Positions 1 to 5,538 of a stretch of DNA of 6,709 nt are shown piece after piece. The stretch lies in assembly GCA_902766305.1 (NCBI GenBank), contig CACXDE010000274.1, positions 1 through 6,709 on the forward strand. The letters are read 5' to 3'. Source of the stretch: an uncultured Ruminococcus sp. (lineage in GTDB: Bacteria > Bacillota > Clostridia > Oscillospirales > Acutalibacteraceae). The translations under genes were made by a program, and so were the position numbers. How positions within the stretch are numbered: the first letter of the stretch is position 1; each line of letters starts with the position of its first letter. A model generated the notes under the pieces. That model did not search any database. It had not been told where the DNA came from and saw only the letters and a list, made by a program, of their open reading frames with translations.

Positions 1-3
1 CAT
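1..3 (-). CDS. Start codon of the gene downstream of the response regulator (cut by window edge)
   Basis: On the minus strand an ATG occupies positions 3 to 1, only three bases after the TAA stop of the response regulator. It is preceded by an AAGGG ribosome-binding-like sequence (16-12) with an 8-base spacer. This looks like the first codon of a co-transcribed gene lying outside the window. LytTR regulators of the AgrA type are commonly paired with a membrane sensor kinase, so a kinase is a reasonable guess, but no coding sequence is visible to test it. Confidence 0.35.
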
Positions 4-6
4 ATT

Positions 7-717
7 TTATACCCTTGCAAAGCTGTGGCGCTTGACATAATCCGCAAATTCCCTTTTAAAGGGCGTGAGTTTCAGCTTGCTGATGAGCGCGCACTCATTG
101 TTGTCAAACTGTATATTCGTGGAATTGTGAGTTGCGATATGCTTCATATTGACAAGATAAGTCCTGTGGCTTCTGAAAAATCCTTCCTGCGGGAGAAGCT
201 TTTCAAGATCCGAAAGCGGCTTTTTATATAGTATACTGCCCTCGACAGTCCTTACATAGCAGTATTTATCCGAAGCCTCCGCATATATTATGTCATCGAC
301 CTTGACGCGCACATTCCCGTCATCGGTTTTCAGCAGTATGAAGTTACTGTCATCAAGGCTTGAAACATAGGCATCAAGTGCGGCGGACAGTTTCCCGTAA
401 TCAACAGGCTTTACAAGGAATCTGAAAGCATTGACTTCAAACACGTCAAATACCACATCTGCATAGCTTGTAAGGAATATAATTGCCGTATTATTGTTTC
501 TTTTTCTCAGCATACGGGCAGTATCAAGCCCATTCAGCCCGTCCATCTGATAGTCCATAAAAATAAGGTCATACTTTATAGAAGAAGAGAGAAGATCAGC
601 ACCGTGAGTGTAATCGTCGTAAATAAAATCAATTTTTCTTTCAAACGAGTATTTCTCAAGATGTTTTTTCAGTTCCTGATGCAGTATCTGCATATCATCA
701 CAAATTGCTATTTTCAT
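7..717 (-). CDS. LytTR-family response regulator (AgrA/LytR type)
   Basis: This 236-aa cytoplasmic protein has the two-domain layout of LytR/AgrA regulators. Residues 1-120 form a receiver domain: the acidic pair is D7/D8 in MKIAICDD, the phospho-acceptor is D55 in LIFMDYQMDG, the conserved Thr is T83 in FLTS, and the conserved Lys is K103 in FLVKP. Residues about 126-230 form a LytTR DNA-binding domain, recognisable from IIYAEASDKYCYVRT, the LSDLEKLLP segment and FFRSHRTYLVNMKHI. Length is normal for the family, and an AAAGGATG ribosome binding site sits just upstream of the ATG. Family members are phosphorylated by a membrane histidine kinase and bind direct repeats about two helical turns apart. 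The gene is divergent from a promoter carrying exactly such repeats (758-837), so that promoter and its duplicate at 1743-1822 are its likely targets. No kinase is visible in the window. Confidence 0.93.
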   Translation of the reverse strand: MKIAICDDMQILHQELKKHLEKYSFERKIDFIYDDYTHGADLLSSSIKYDLIFMDYQMDGLNGLDTARMLRKRNNNTAIIFLTSYADVVFDVFEVNAFRFLVKPVDYGKLSAALDAYVSSLDDSNFILLKTDDGNVRVKVDDIIYAEASDKYCYVRTVEGSILYKKPLSDLEKLLPQEGFFRSHRTYLVNMKHIATHNSTNIQFDNNECALISKLKLTPFKREFADYVKRHSFARV

Positions 718-731
718 TTTTTCATCCTTTC

Positions 732-747
732 ATTCCGATTACGGAAT
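732..747. repeat. Short inverted repeat upstream of the response regulator
   Basis: ATTCCG (732-737) and CGGAAT (742-747) form perfect 6-bp arms around ATTA. The element lies 15 bp upstream of the regulator start codon, between it and the first LytTR half-site at 758. It could be an operator or a small stem in the regulator's 5' leader. Nothing else in the sequence decides between these options. Confidence 0.35.
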
Positions 748-757
748 CCGCCAAAGT

Positions 758-837
758 CCATTCACTCCGAAAAAGCCCCCGTTCACGGAATATAAATCTG
801 TTTTCCAGCCGTTTACTCCGATTTTGTAGCTGAGCGG
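758..837 (+). promoter_or_regulatory. LytTR-type half-site array, cassette 1
   Basis: Three directly repeated half-sites, CCATTCAC (758-765), CCGTTCAC (779-786) and CCGTTTAC (809-816), start 21 and 30 bp apart. A fourth, inverted element, CTGAGCGG (830-837), starts another 21 bp on and overlaps the expected -35 position. Repeats two helical turns apart are the known binding mode of LytTR regulators such as AgrA and ComE. The identical spacing recurs at 1743-1822. The adjacent response regulator is the obvious candidate ligand. Binding by it, and the role of the inverted copy, are inferred. Confidence 0.72.
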
Positions 838-849
838 AGAAATATGCGC

Positions 850-869
850 TATAATTTAACCACACTAAG
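850..869 (+). promoter_or_regulatory. Promoter of peptide ORF 1: -10 box and start region
   Basis: A perfect TATAAT lies at 850-855, followed by ACCACACTAAG (859-869), which is also conserved at the same distance in cassette 2. No good -35 hexamer is present at 17 bp; the sequence there (TAGCTG, 827-832) is taken up by the inverted half-site. This is the usual design of an activator-dependent promoter. Initiation within about 860-864 would give a leader of roughly 25 bases before the peptide ORF. Confidence 0.7.
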
Positions 870-888
870 AAAAAGGAGAAGTAAAGCA

Positions 889-921
889 ATGGGAAACATT
901 TTCAAATGGCTTTTTGGCTAA
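889..921 (+). CDS. Ten-residue peptide MGNIFKWLFG, copy 1
   Basis: ATG to TAA encodes MGNIFKWLFG. An AGGAG ribosome binding site (874-878) ends 10 bases before the ATG, and no alternative start extends the frame. An identical peptide is encoded at 1874-1906; the two 33-base ORFs differ only at two synonymous third positions (Ile and Gly codons), which favours selection on the peptide. It is hydrophobic with a single Lys and an aromatic F-x-W-x-F pattern, and is too short for a signal peptide plus cargo. It could be an exported signal, a membrane-active peptide, or a leader ORF controlling the gene 93 bases downstream (1015). I do not recognise the family. Expression is inferred from the promoter, ribosome binding site and duplication. 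Confidence 0.7.
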   Translation: MGNIFKWLFG

Positions 922-942
922 TATAATATTACAAATATTATA
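922..942 (+). repeat. AT-only hairpin after peptide ORF 1
   Basis: TATAATATT (922-930) and AATATTATA (934-942) are perfect 9-base arms around ACA, starting immediately after the stop codon. With only A-U pairs and no following U-run it is not a convincing terminator. It may be a processing or pause element between the peptide ORF and the 148-aa gene. Cassette 2 has no counterpart here, so the two cassettes diverge right after the peptide ORF. Confidence 0.4.
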
Positions 943-1014
943 ACACATTTATACCTTTATGTCAATAATATATAACCAAATCATAAAAAATTAATAATTC
1001 AAGAGAGTGACGAT

Positions 1015-1461
1015 ATGCAGATATTAGAACATCAGTGTTTACATTTGAACAATCTTATCTCATATGAAACCATAGTAGAAAAAAAACGGCTCAATGAGCT
1101 GATAAAGCATATCAAAGACAATGTGAACAGTCTTCAGCTCTATATCAAGGATAATATCCTTTTTACAGCATCACCGGTCAATGACAAGCTGAATATCGAA
1201 GTCCTCGTACCGGTGACAGGAGAGGCGCATGACTGCGAAAACTACAGGGTAAAATCAATATACAAACTCAATAACGCCGTCGTTATCCGTCATGAGGGCT
1301 GCCTTTCAGAGATAGAAGGTACTATCGACTTTCTGAACCAGTACATCAAAAACAAGAATTATCAGAGCATAACCGCTCCGTATTGCAGGATAATCCGCAG
1401 CGATACCGACCGCGATTCAATTATAGATATCTATATCGGGCTGAATAACAACGTCCTTTGA
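1015..1461 (+). CDS. 148-aa protein, possible GyrI-like effector-binding domain
   Basis: This is a soluble 148-aa protein without signal peptide or membrane span. A GAGAGTG ribosome binding site precedes the ATG. The second half reads like the GyrI/AraC effector-binding fold: a strand ending in the IRHEGCLSEIE turn (about 91-101), a helix TIDFLNQYIKNKNY, then APYCRIIRSD and a closing strand IIDIYIGL. The first half (about 25-70) has a helix rich in Lys and Asn followed by strands up to VLVPV, which fits the same repeat fold. No helix-turn-helix precedes it, so it would be a stand-alone ligand-binding protein, as in GyrI/SbmC or DUF5085-like proteins. The ligand is unknown. It is probably co-transcribed with peptide ORF 1, 93 bases upstream, from the LytTR-type promoter. 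The fold call is from pattern only; an unrelated function is possible. Confidence 0.8.
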   Translation: MQILEHQCLHLNNLISYETIVEKKRLNELIKHIKDNVNSLQLYIKDNILFTASPVNDKLNIEVLVPVTGEAHDCENYRVKSIYKLNNAVVIRHEGCLSEIEGTIDFLNQYIKNKNYQSITAPYCRIIRSDTDRDSIIDIYIGLNNNVL

Positions 1462-1482
1462 TACAAACAGAATACTCTAAAT

Positions 1483-1512
1483 AAAAAAAGTGCTATTAGT
1501 AGCACTTTTTTT
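1483..1512 (+). terminator. Rho-independent terminator of the 148-aa gene (contains 16-bp repeat copy 1)
   Basis: Seven As, GTGCTATTAGTAGCAC (1490-1505) and seven Ts form a hairpin with 13-bp arms around a TTAG loop. It lies 21 bases after the stop codon of the 148-aa gene. A-run and T-run symmetry would let it act in both directions. Confidence 0.8.
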
Positions 1513-1534
1513 ATTTGGTAAGAAATAAGGAAAT

Positions 1535-1584
1535 CCCGCTGTTTTACGGCAAGCTCTTTTTGGCAGCTAAAAACGGGCTTTTTT
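1535..1584 (+). terminator. Possible second terminator-like hairpin
   Basis: CCCG (1535-1538) can pair with CGGG (1574-1577), supported by TTTT/AAAA inside, and is followed by a T-rich tail (1579-1584). The stem is interrupted, so this is weaker than the preceding hairpin and may only back it up. Confidence 0.35.
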
Positions 1585-1641
1585 CTTCTTTATAAAACTT
1601 ATTTTTAGTTTTTGAGCTGACACTGAATATACTGAATTTTC

Positions 1642-1669
1642 AAAATGTGCTATTAGTAGCACATTTTTT
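1642..1669 (+). terminator. Hairpin with T-run containing 16-bp repeat copy 2
   Basis: AAAATGTGCTA (1642-1652) pairs perfectly with TAGCACATTTT (1657-1667) around TTAG, and T-residues continue to 1669. The structure fits an intrinsic terminator, but no gene ends nearby on the plus strand. Its role may be backup termination or protein binding to the 16-bp core. Confidence 0.45.
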
Positions 1670-1742
1670 GATACGATATTTCAATCCATTTTCTTTCTCA
1701 CAAAAAAAGTGCTACTAATAGCACAAAATTAAAATCCTACTC

Positions 1743-1822
1743 CCGTTCACTCCAAAAAACATACCGTTCACAGAATACACAGCACCGTTAAAGCCGTTCA
1801 CTCTTTTTTTGTGGCTGAACGG
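1743..1822 (+). promoter_or_regulatory. LytTR-type half-site array, cassette 2
   Basis: Direct half-sites CCGTTCAC lie at 1743-1750, 1764-1771 and 1794-1801, with an inverted CTGAACGG at 1815-1822. Starts are 21, 30 and 21 bp apart, exactly as in cassette 1, and matches to the shared motif are better here. An additional ACCGTTAA (1784-1791) lies in the 30-bp gap and has only a weak counterpart in cassette 1. The array sits directly upstream of the promoter that leads to the lytic enzymes and is the likely control point for them. Confidence 0.75.
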
Positions 1823-1834
1823 GTAATTCCGCGA

Positions 1835-1854
1835 TATAATAAAACCACACTAAG
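1835..1854 (+). promoter_or_regulatory. Promoter of peptide ORF 2 and the lytic genes: -10 box and start region
   Basis: TATAAT (1835-1840) is followed by ACCACACTAAG (1844-1854), both at the same distances as in cassette 1. A recognisable -35 box is again missing, with the inverted half-site in its place. No terminator separates it from the hydrolase gene at 1962, so transcription should continue into it. Confidence 0.7.
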
Positions 1855-1873
1855 ACAAGGGAGTGATAAAACA

Positions 1874-1906
1874 ATGGGAAACATCTTCAAATGGCTTTTT
1901 GGTTAA
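1874..1906 (+). CDS. Ten-residue peptide MGNIFKWLFG, copy 2
   Basis: This is a second complete ORF for MGNIFKWLFG, with AAGGGAG (1857-1863) ending 10 bases before the ATG. It lies 985 bp from copy 1, and the whole cassette aligns without a gap. Only 55 bases, with no terminator, separate its stop codon from the start of the lysozyme-like gene at 1962, so both are probably on one transcript. Roles to consider are a signalling peptide fed back to the two-component system, a lytic or membrane-active helper for the hydrolases, or a leader peptide. Nothing in the sequence proves translation, but the conserved ribosome binding site and the purely synonymous differences from copy 1 support it. Confidence 0.72.
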   Translation: MGNIFKWLFG

Positions 1907-1961
1907 TGCTTAATAAAACAATTATTATATAGATAAAAACCACACAGGAAAGAGGTTTAAC

Positions 1962-2987
1962 ATGGAAACAAACAGAATCAAAAGAAAAATATCAAGTCTT
2001 GCATTAGCTGCTGCAATATCGGTTACCGCAGCAGCCCCAACACTGCTCAACATCAACAGCACATTAAGCGGCTGCACGATCACGGCAAGCGCAGCAAGCA
2101 TCACAATGTCAGATGCGGAATATCAGAAAGGCTTACACATCTACGAGTATCTGCACAGCCACACAACATGGAATGACGGAGCTATCTGCGGACTTCTTGC
2201 ACATTTATACGCAGAGAGCAGATTTAATCCGACTGCAAAAAACAACAGCAGCGGTGCATACGGTATCGCACAGTGGCGCGACAGCCGCAAGACAAATCTA
2301 ATGAATAAGGGCAACTACTCCAATGTTGATGTTCAGCTTGATTTTCTGATAAGCGAACTCAGCAACACCTACTATGCAGCATCAAAAAACGCAATAAACA
2401 ATGCTTCAAATGATGCTAACGGCGCATACAACGTTGCATATACATACAGACTCAACGCAGGCTGGGGAGTATACAATGTAAGCTCTGCAAGCGGCAGCAA
2501 AGTAGACGACTGCAAGGCAAGAGGCAATGAAGCAAGAGATTTCTTCTATCCAAAGTATTCCAAGAAATCAGGAACAAGTTTTACAATACTCAGAGGCGAT
2601 CTTGACCTCAACGGCAAAGTAGATACTACAGACTGCACATATCTCAGTCTTTATCTCATCGGTGACACGACCCTTGCAAGAATTGCAGGCAATGAAGCAG
2701 CAACCAAAGCAAATGCTGATGTTAACGGCGACGGAACTATCAACCTCGTTGACCTCACTACATTAAAGCAGATGATCTCAAAGACTAACGCTCCAACTAA
2801 TACATCACCGAAAGATGTAAATTATATAGAGAGGATCTCAGGCGGAACAACTCTTTACAAAACTCCCGGAGGTTCAATCTGCGGATCAGTTCAGGCTACA
2901 GGTTCTTACACTATAGTCAAGGAACAGTACAATAACGGCATTAAATACGGCTGTCTCAAGAGCGGTGCAGGCTGGGTGATCCTCTAA
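1962..2987 (+). CDS. Secreted phage-lysozyme-like peptidoglycan hydrolase with dockerin and SH3-like module
   Basis: This 341-aa exported protein starts at an ATG six bases after AAAGAGG (1949-1955). The signal peptide is long (about 1-44): a basic METNRIKRK start, a hydrophobic Ala-rich stretch and a TASA-type cleavage site. Residues about 50-200 match the tail-lysozyme-like fold (Phage_lysozyme2 type): ICGLLAHLYAESRFNP carries the likely catalytic E85, followed by GAYGIAQWRDSRKTNL and VDVQLDFLISEL. A type I dockerin follows (about 210-273) with calcium loops at 213-224 (DLDLNGKVDTTD) and 253-264 (DVNGDGTINLVD). The C-terminal 55 residues (KEQYNNGIKYGCLKSGAGW) resemble a bacterial SH3 cell-wall-binding domain. 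The expected activity is cleavage of glycan strands, with the dockerin anchoring it to a cohesin scaffold. It forms a unit with the CHAP gene downstream and is likely under LytTR control. Confidence 0.9.
   Translation: METNRIKRKISSLALAAAISVTAAAPTLLNINSTLSGCTITASAASITMSDAEYQKGLHIYEYLHSHTTWNDGAICGLLAHLYAESRFNPTAKNNSSGAYGIAQWRDSRKTNLMNKGNYSNVDVQLDFLISELSNTYYAASKNAINNASNDANGAYNVAYTYRLNAGWGVYNVSSASGSKVDDCKARGNEARDFFYPKYSKKSGTSFTILRGDLDLNGKVDTTDCTYLSLYLIGDTTLARIAGNEAATKANADVNGDGTINLVDLTTLKQMISKTNAPTNTSPKDVNYIERISGGTTLYKTPGGSICGSVQATGSYTIVKEQYNNGIKYGCLKSGAGWVIL
2589..2984 (+). repeat. Dockerin-SH3 coding module, copy 1 (duplicated at 3717-4095)
   Basis: The 3' parts of both hydrolase genes encode the same dockerin plus SH3-like tail. 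DNA similarity is high in blocks such as the stretch around GACCTCAACGGCAAAGTAGA and GCAGGCAATGAAGC. The catalytic halves are unrelated, so the tail was duplicated or exchanged as a unit while the enzyme domain was swapped. Confidence 0.7.
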
Positions 2988-3096
2988 GCCATTGACCGCA
3001 GCAAAACTCATACACCCCAAACCATATTTTATCAGCGTTAAAAATTAAATTAATAATAAAAATTAAAATCAAAATTTAAGAAAGAGGTATTTTATC

Positions 3097-4098
3097 ATGA
3101 AAACATCAATTATCAAAAAGGCAATCGCAGGAATCACAGCAGCTCTCACACTCGGTACAGCATCAGCAATGCTCGCACCCGTTTCAAGCTTTGCAGCCAA
3201 TCAAACAGCTCAGGAAGCTTGTGATACAGCAAGATATTACTTAAATAACCCCAGCAAATATTCCCACAGCTCATCCGCTTGGTGCGCTGAATTTGCAGTT
3301 GACTGCATAGAAGCAGCAGGCGTTAATATGTCAGGTTTAGCTTCAAACTCAACAAACGCTCTCCTTACAAACTTCTATAACAGAGATCATAACAGCTATC
3401 ATTCAAGATCAGGAGCCGCATGGAGAAGTGCATATCCGAACCCGAACACAAGAATTGATACAAACTACACTCCACAGCCCGGCGATCTTGCTTTCGTGCA
3501 GAATAACTGGTACGATCCCGAGCCTGACCACACAGCATTAGTTGTAAGCGTTTCAGGCACAGGCATCAATGCAACTGTTACAACTATCGAGGGCAATATG
3601 TCAGGCACTATAAAGTCAATGACATACTCAGGCGGTGAAATATACGGCGGTTACAGAGCATCTATCTACGGTTATGCAACACCCAGCTACAAAAAAACAT
3701 CTTCCGTTTCAACTCTCAAAGGAGACCTTGACCTCAACGGCAAAGTAGATGTTACTGACTGCTCACATCTCAGCCTTTACCTTATAGGCGACAAGACACT
3801 TGCAAGCATCGCAGGCAATGAAGCTGCAACAAAAGCAAACGCAGACATGAACAGTGACGGTGAGGTCACAATCGTAGACCTCTCCATGTTAAAGAACAAG
3901 ATATCAGGCGGCTCTGCAGTTGTAAATGTAAACTACACAAAATCACTCAGCGCTGGTACTGCTATCTACTCAGCTGCCGGTGGAAATAAAATAAATACAA
4001 TTTCCTCGACAGGCGTATACACTATCGTAAAAGAACAGTATGCCGGCGGCGTTAAATACGGCGCTCTTAAGAGCGGCGCAGGCTGGGTAAAGCTCTGA
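3097..4098 (+). CDS. Secreted CHAP-domain peptidoglycan hydrolase with dockerin and SH3-like module
   Basis: This 333-aa exported protein has AAAGAGG (3081-3087) nine bases before the ATG. The signal peptide covers about residues 1-33, with cleavage near SSFA. Residues about 36-195 form a CHAP (NlpC/P60-like) domain: nucleophile C63 in SSAWCAEFAVDC, H145 in PEPDHTALVV after the PGDLAFV motif, and E165 or N167 in TIEGN. CHAP enzymes act as amidases or endopeptidases on peptidoglycan peptides, complementing the glycan-cleaving enzyme upstream. The dockerin (about 208-270) has loops at 210-221 and 250-261; the second loop reads MNSDGEVT and is slightly less canonical. The terminal SH3-like module parallels that of the upstream protein. 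The two genes are 109 bases apart on AT-rich sequence without a visible terminator and are probably co-transcribed. Confidence 0.9.
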   Translation: MKTSIIKKAIAGITAALTLGTASAMLAPVSSFAANQTAQEACDTARYYLNNPSKYSHSSSAWCAEFAVDCIEAAGVNMSGLASNSTNALLTNFYNRDHNSYHSRSGAAWRSAYPNPNTRIDTNYTPQPGDLAFVQNNWYDPEPDHTALVVSVSGTGINATVTTIEGNMSGTIKSMTYSGGEIYGGYRASIYGYATPSYKKTSSVSTLKGDLDLNGKVDVTDCSHLSLYLIGDKTLASIAGNEAATKANADMNSDGEVTIVDLSMLKNKISGGSAVVNVNYTKSLSAGTAIYSAAGGNKINTISSTGVYTIVKEQYAGGVKYGALKSGAGWVKL

Positions 4099-4136
4099 TC
4101 GACCATTCCAAAAGCAGAAACAGTATAAACATAACA

Positions 4137-4179
4137 AGCCCGAAGGCAGTCACATCACGACCGTCTTCGGGCTGTTTTT
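4137..4179 (+). terminator. Rho-independent terminator of the hydrolase operon, between convergent genes
   Basis: AGCCCGAAG (4137-4145) pairs with CTTCGGGCT (4165-4173), with an inner GTC/GAC pairing, followed by GTTTTTG. It lies 38 bases past the CHAP stop codon and just before the end of the convergent ATPase gene, which it may also help to terminate. Confidence 0.88.
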
Positions 4180-4181
4180 GT

Positions 4182-5513
4182 TTATTTTGTTTGCAGGAAT
4201 TCCTTTAGCAGAAATGCGCAGAAATACGGAAACGAATACACATTATCCGAATAGCCGATATTGCCTTTGAACAGCTTGACGCCGAATTTTATATCAACAT
4301 ATTTATCGGATGTTATCAGCGTTCTCAGTGACTTGGCTTTGCCGTTCTCGGCTTTGACTTCAACAGGAACAAGCAAATCCTTGGTACGCAAGAAGAAATC
4401 CTGTTCAAGCGTTGAGTCCTCGCGGCGATAGTAATAAAGATTGCCGCCGCTTTTGACCAAAGCTTCTCCTACAATGTTTTCGTAAAGAGCGCCTTTGTAT
4501 ACTCCGAGATTCTTATTAGCACGAAGATCGTCCTGAGCTTCATCGTCGAGCATTGCAACGAGCAGTCCACTGTCTGCAAAATAGAGCTTGAATTTATCTT
4601 CATCATAGTTGCCTTTCAGCGGAAGCTCTGGAAAGCTCAGACAATAGCAAGGATTGACGATACCTGCATCAACAAGCCATTCTATACAGCCGCGGTAGTC
4701 GCGGAAACGAGCTCCGGAAGCAACTTTTGATATCTGAAACTTCTTGTTCTCCTTTGCAAGCTGCGGAGCGATTCGATTGAACACGTTAAGAATACGAGTC
4801 TGTTCAACGCCTTCTGCGTATTTCCGAATATCCTCCTTGTAGTCTGCGAGAAGCTGTCTCTGCGTATCAAGGGAGCCTTCAAATGTGCCGTTTTCGATAT
4901 ACTGCGAAACGACCGCTGGCATACCTCCAAGCACACAAAAATCAAGGAACAACGAGCGGCAGACTGAAAGCTCCAGCTCGCTGAACGGCTTTTGCTCTAT
5001 CATATGGCTGAACAGGTTCTCACGAAATGAATCGTCGTATCCTTTCGCCCAAAGGAACTCCTCAAAATCAAGCGAACGCATGGTATAGTCTTTTTTGTAG
5101 CCAACACTGTTGCTTTCGATTTTTCGATAATTGATACCAAGCATCGATCCGCTGCATATCACATCGAAACGACCGTCCTGCCTGATGAATTTGAGACTTG
5201 TGGCAATATCAGGAAAGCTCTGTATTTCATCAAAAAATATGAGAGTTTTGCCATCTATGAATTTCTTGGACGGATCAATTAGCGAGATGTTTTTGATTAT
5301 ATCGTCGGTCTTGTATCCGTCGGATGTTATCATCGTGTATTTCGGCTCTTCAACAAAGTTTATTTCAATAAAGCTGTCATAGTTGTCAGCAGCAAAGTGT
5401 CTTATAGATTCCGTTTTGCCAACCTGACGTGAGCCCTTGATTATAAGCGGCTTTCTGTCCTGTTCTGATTTCCAGTTGGAGAGGAACTTGTCTATTTTTC
5501 GCGGCATATACAT
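4182..5513 (-). CDS. AAA-family ATPase with C-terminal DUF4143 region
   Basis: This 443-aa cytoplasmic protein is of the widespread AAA ATPase/DUF4143 type. The P-loop is GSRQVGKT (27-34), Walker B is TLIFFDEIQ (90-98), and a sensor-like CSGSMLG follows at 120-126. LDFEEFLWAKG (148-158) and VLGGMPAVV (194-202) are typical signatures after the ATPase core. The end contains a PD-(D/E)XK-like pattern: E370 and D372, then VPVEVKA with E385 and K387, which suggests a nuclease fold. Functions in this family are poorly known; many members move between genomes and sit beside unrelated genes. I chose the ATG at 5513 because AGGAGG (5524-5529) ends 10 bases before it. The longer in-frame start at 5567 would overlap the -35 box of the promoter at 5539-5567. 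It appears to be a single-gene unit, unrelated to the lytic operon. Confidence 0.92.
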   Translation of the reverse strand: MYMPRKIDKFLSNWKSEQDRKPLIIKGSRQVGKTESIRHFAADNYDSFIEINFVEEPKYTMITSDGYKTDDIIKNISLIDPSKKFIDGKTLIFFDEIQSFPDIATSLKFIRQDGRFDVICSGSMLGINYRKIESNSVGYKKDYTMRSLDFEEFLWAKGYDDSFRENLFSHMIEQKPFSELELSVCRSLFLDFCVLGGMPAVVSQYIENGTFEGSLDTQRQLLADYKEDIRKYAEGVEQTRILNVFNRIAPQLAKENKKFQISKVASGARFRDYRGCIEWLVDAGIVNPCYCLSFPELPLKGNYDEDKFKLYFADSGLLVAMLDDEAQDDLRANKNLGVYKGALYENIVGEALVKSGGNLYYYRREDSTLEQDFFLRTKDLLVPVEVKAENGKAKSLRTLITSDKYVDIKFGVKLFKGNIGYSDNVYSFPYFCAFLLKEFLQTK

Positions 5514-5538
5514 ATACCATGCACCTCCTGTCCCCTCT

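Larger units (their letters stand above)
1490..1724. repeat. Left cluster of the 16-bp repeat GTGCTATTAGTAGCAC (three copies)
   Basis: Identical 16-mers lie at 1490-1505 and 1647-1662 on the plus strand and at 1709-1724 on the minus strand. Each has 6-bp inverted arms (GTGCTA/TAGCAC) around TTAG. The minus-oriented copy, with its A-run from 1702, is fully complementary over 23 bases to copy 1 with its T-run (1490-1512). It also pairs over 24 bases, with one mismatch, with copy 2 (1647-1670). All three lie just upstream of the second half-site array. Confidence 0.8.
1462..1742. other. Non-coding stretch with hairpins between the two cassettes
   Basis: No ORF with a ribosome binding site was found in this 281-bp stretch. 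It continues as regulatory sequence (1743-1873) up to the second peptide ORF. It contains a strong terminator (1483-1512), a second imperfect hairpin with a T-run (1535-1584), a small AAAACT/AGTTTT hairpin (about 1595-1611), and two further copies of the 16-bp repeat in opposite orientation (1647 and 1709). The density of stem-loops suggests insulation of the second cassette from upstream readthrough, but a structured non-coding RNA cannot be excluded. Confidence 0.55.

Noticed and set aside
25..231. Plus-strand ORF of 68 codons inside the response regulator
   Set aside because: It is antisense to conserved LytTR-domain codons and has no ribosome binding site.
1490..1724. CRISPR array from the repeated 16-mers
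   Set aside because: Unequal spacing (157 and 62 bp), mixed orientation, short repeat length and no cas genes.
1962..4098. Prophage lysis cassette
   Set aside because: The lysozyme-like domain occurs in phages, but both proteins have signal peptides and dockerins, and there are no holin or structural phage genes nearby.
4885..5382. Plus-strand ORFs of 67 and 83 codons inside the ATPase gene
   Set aside because: They are antisense to a well-supported coding sequence and lack initiation signals.
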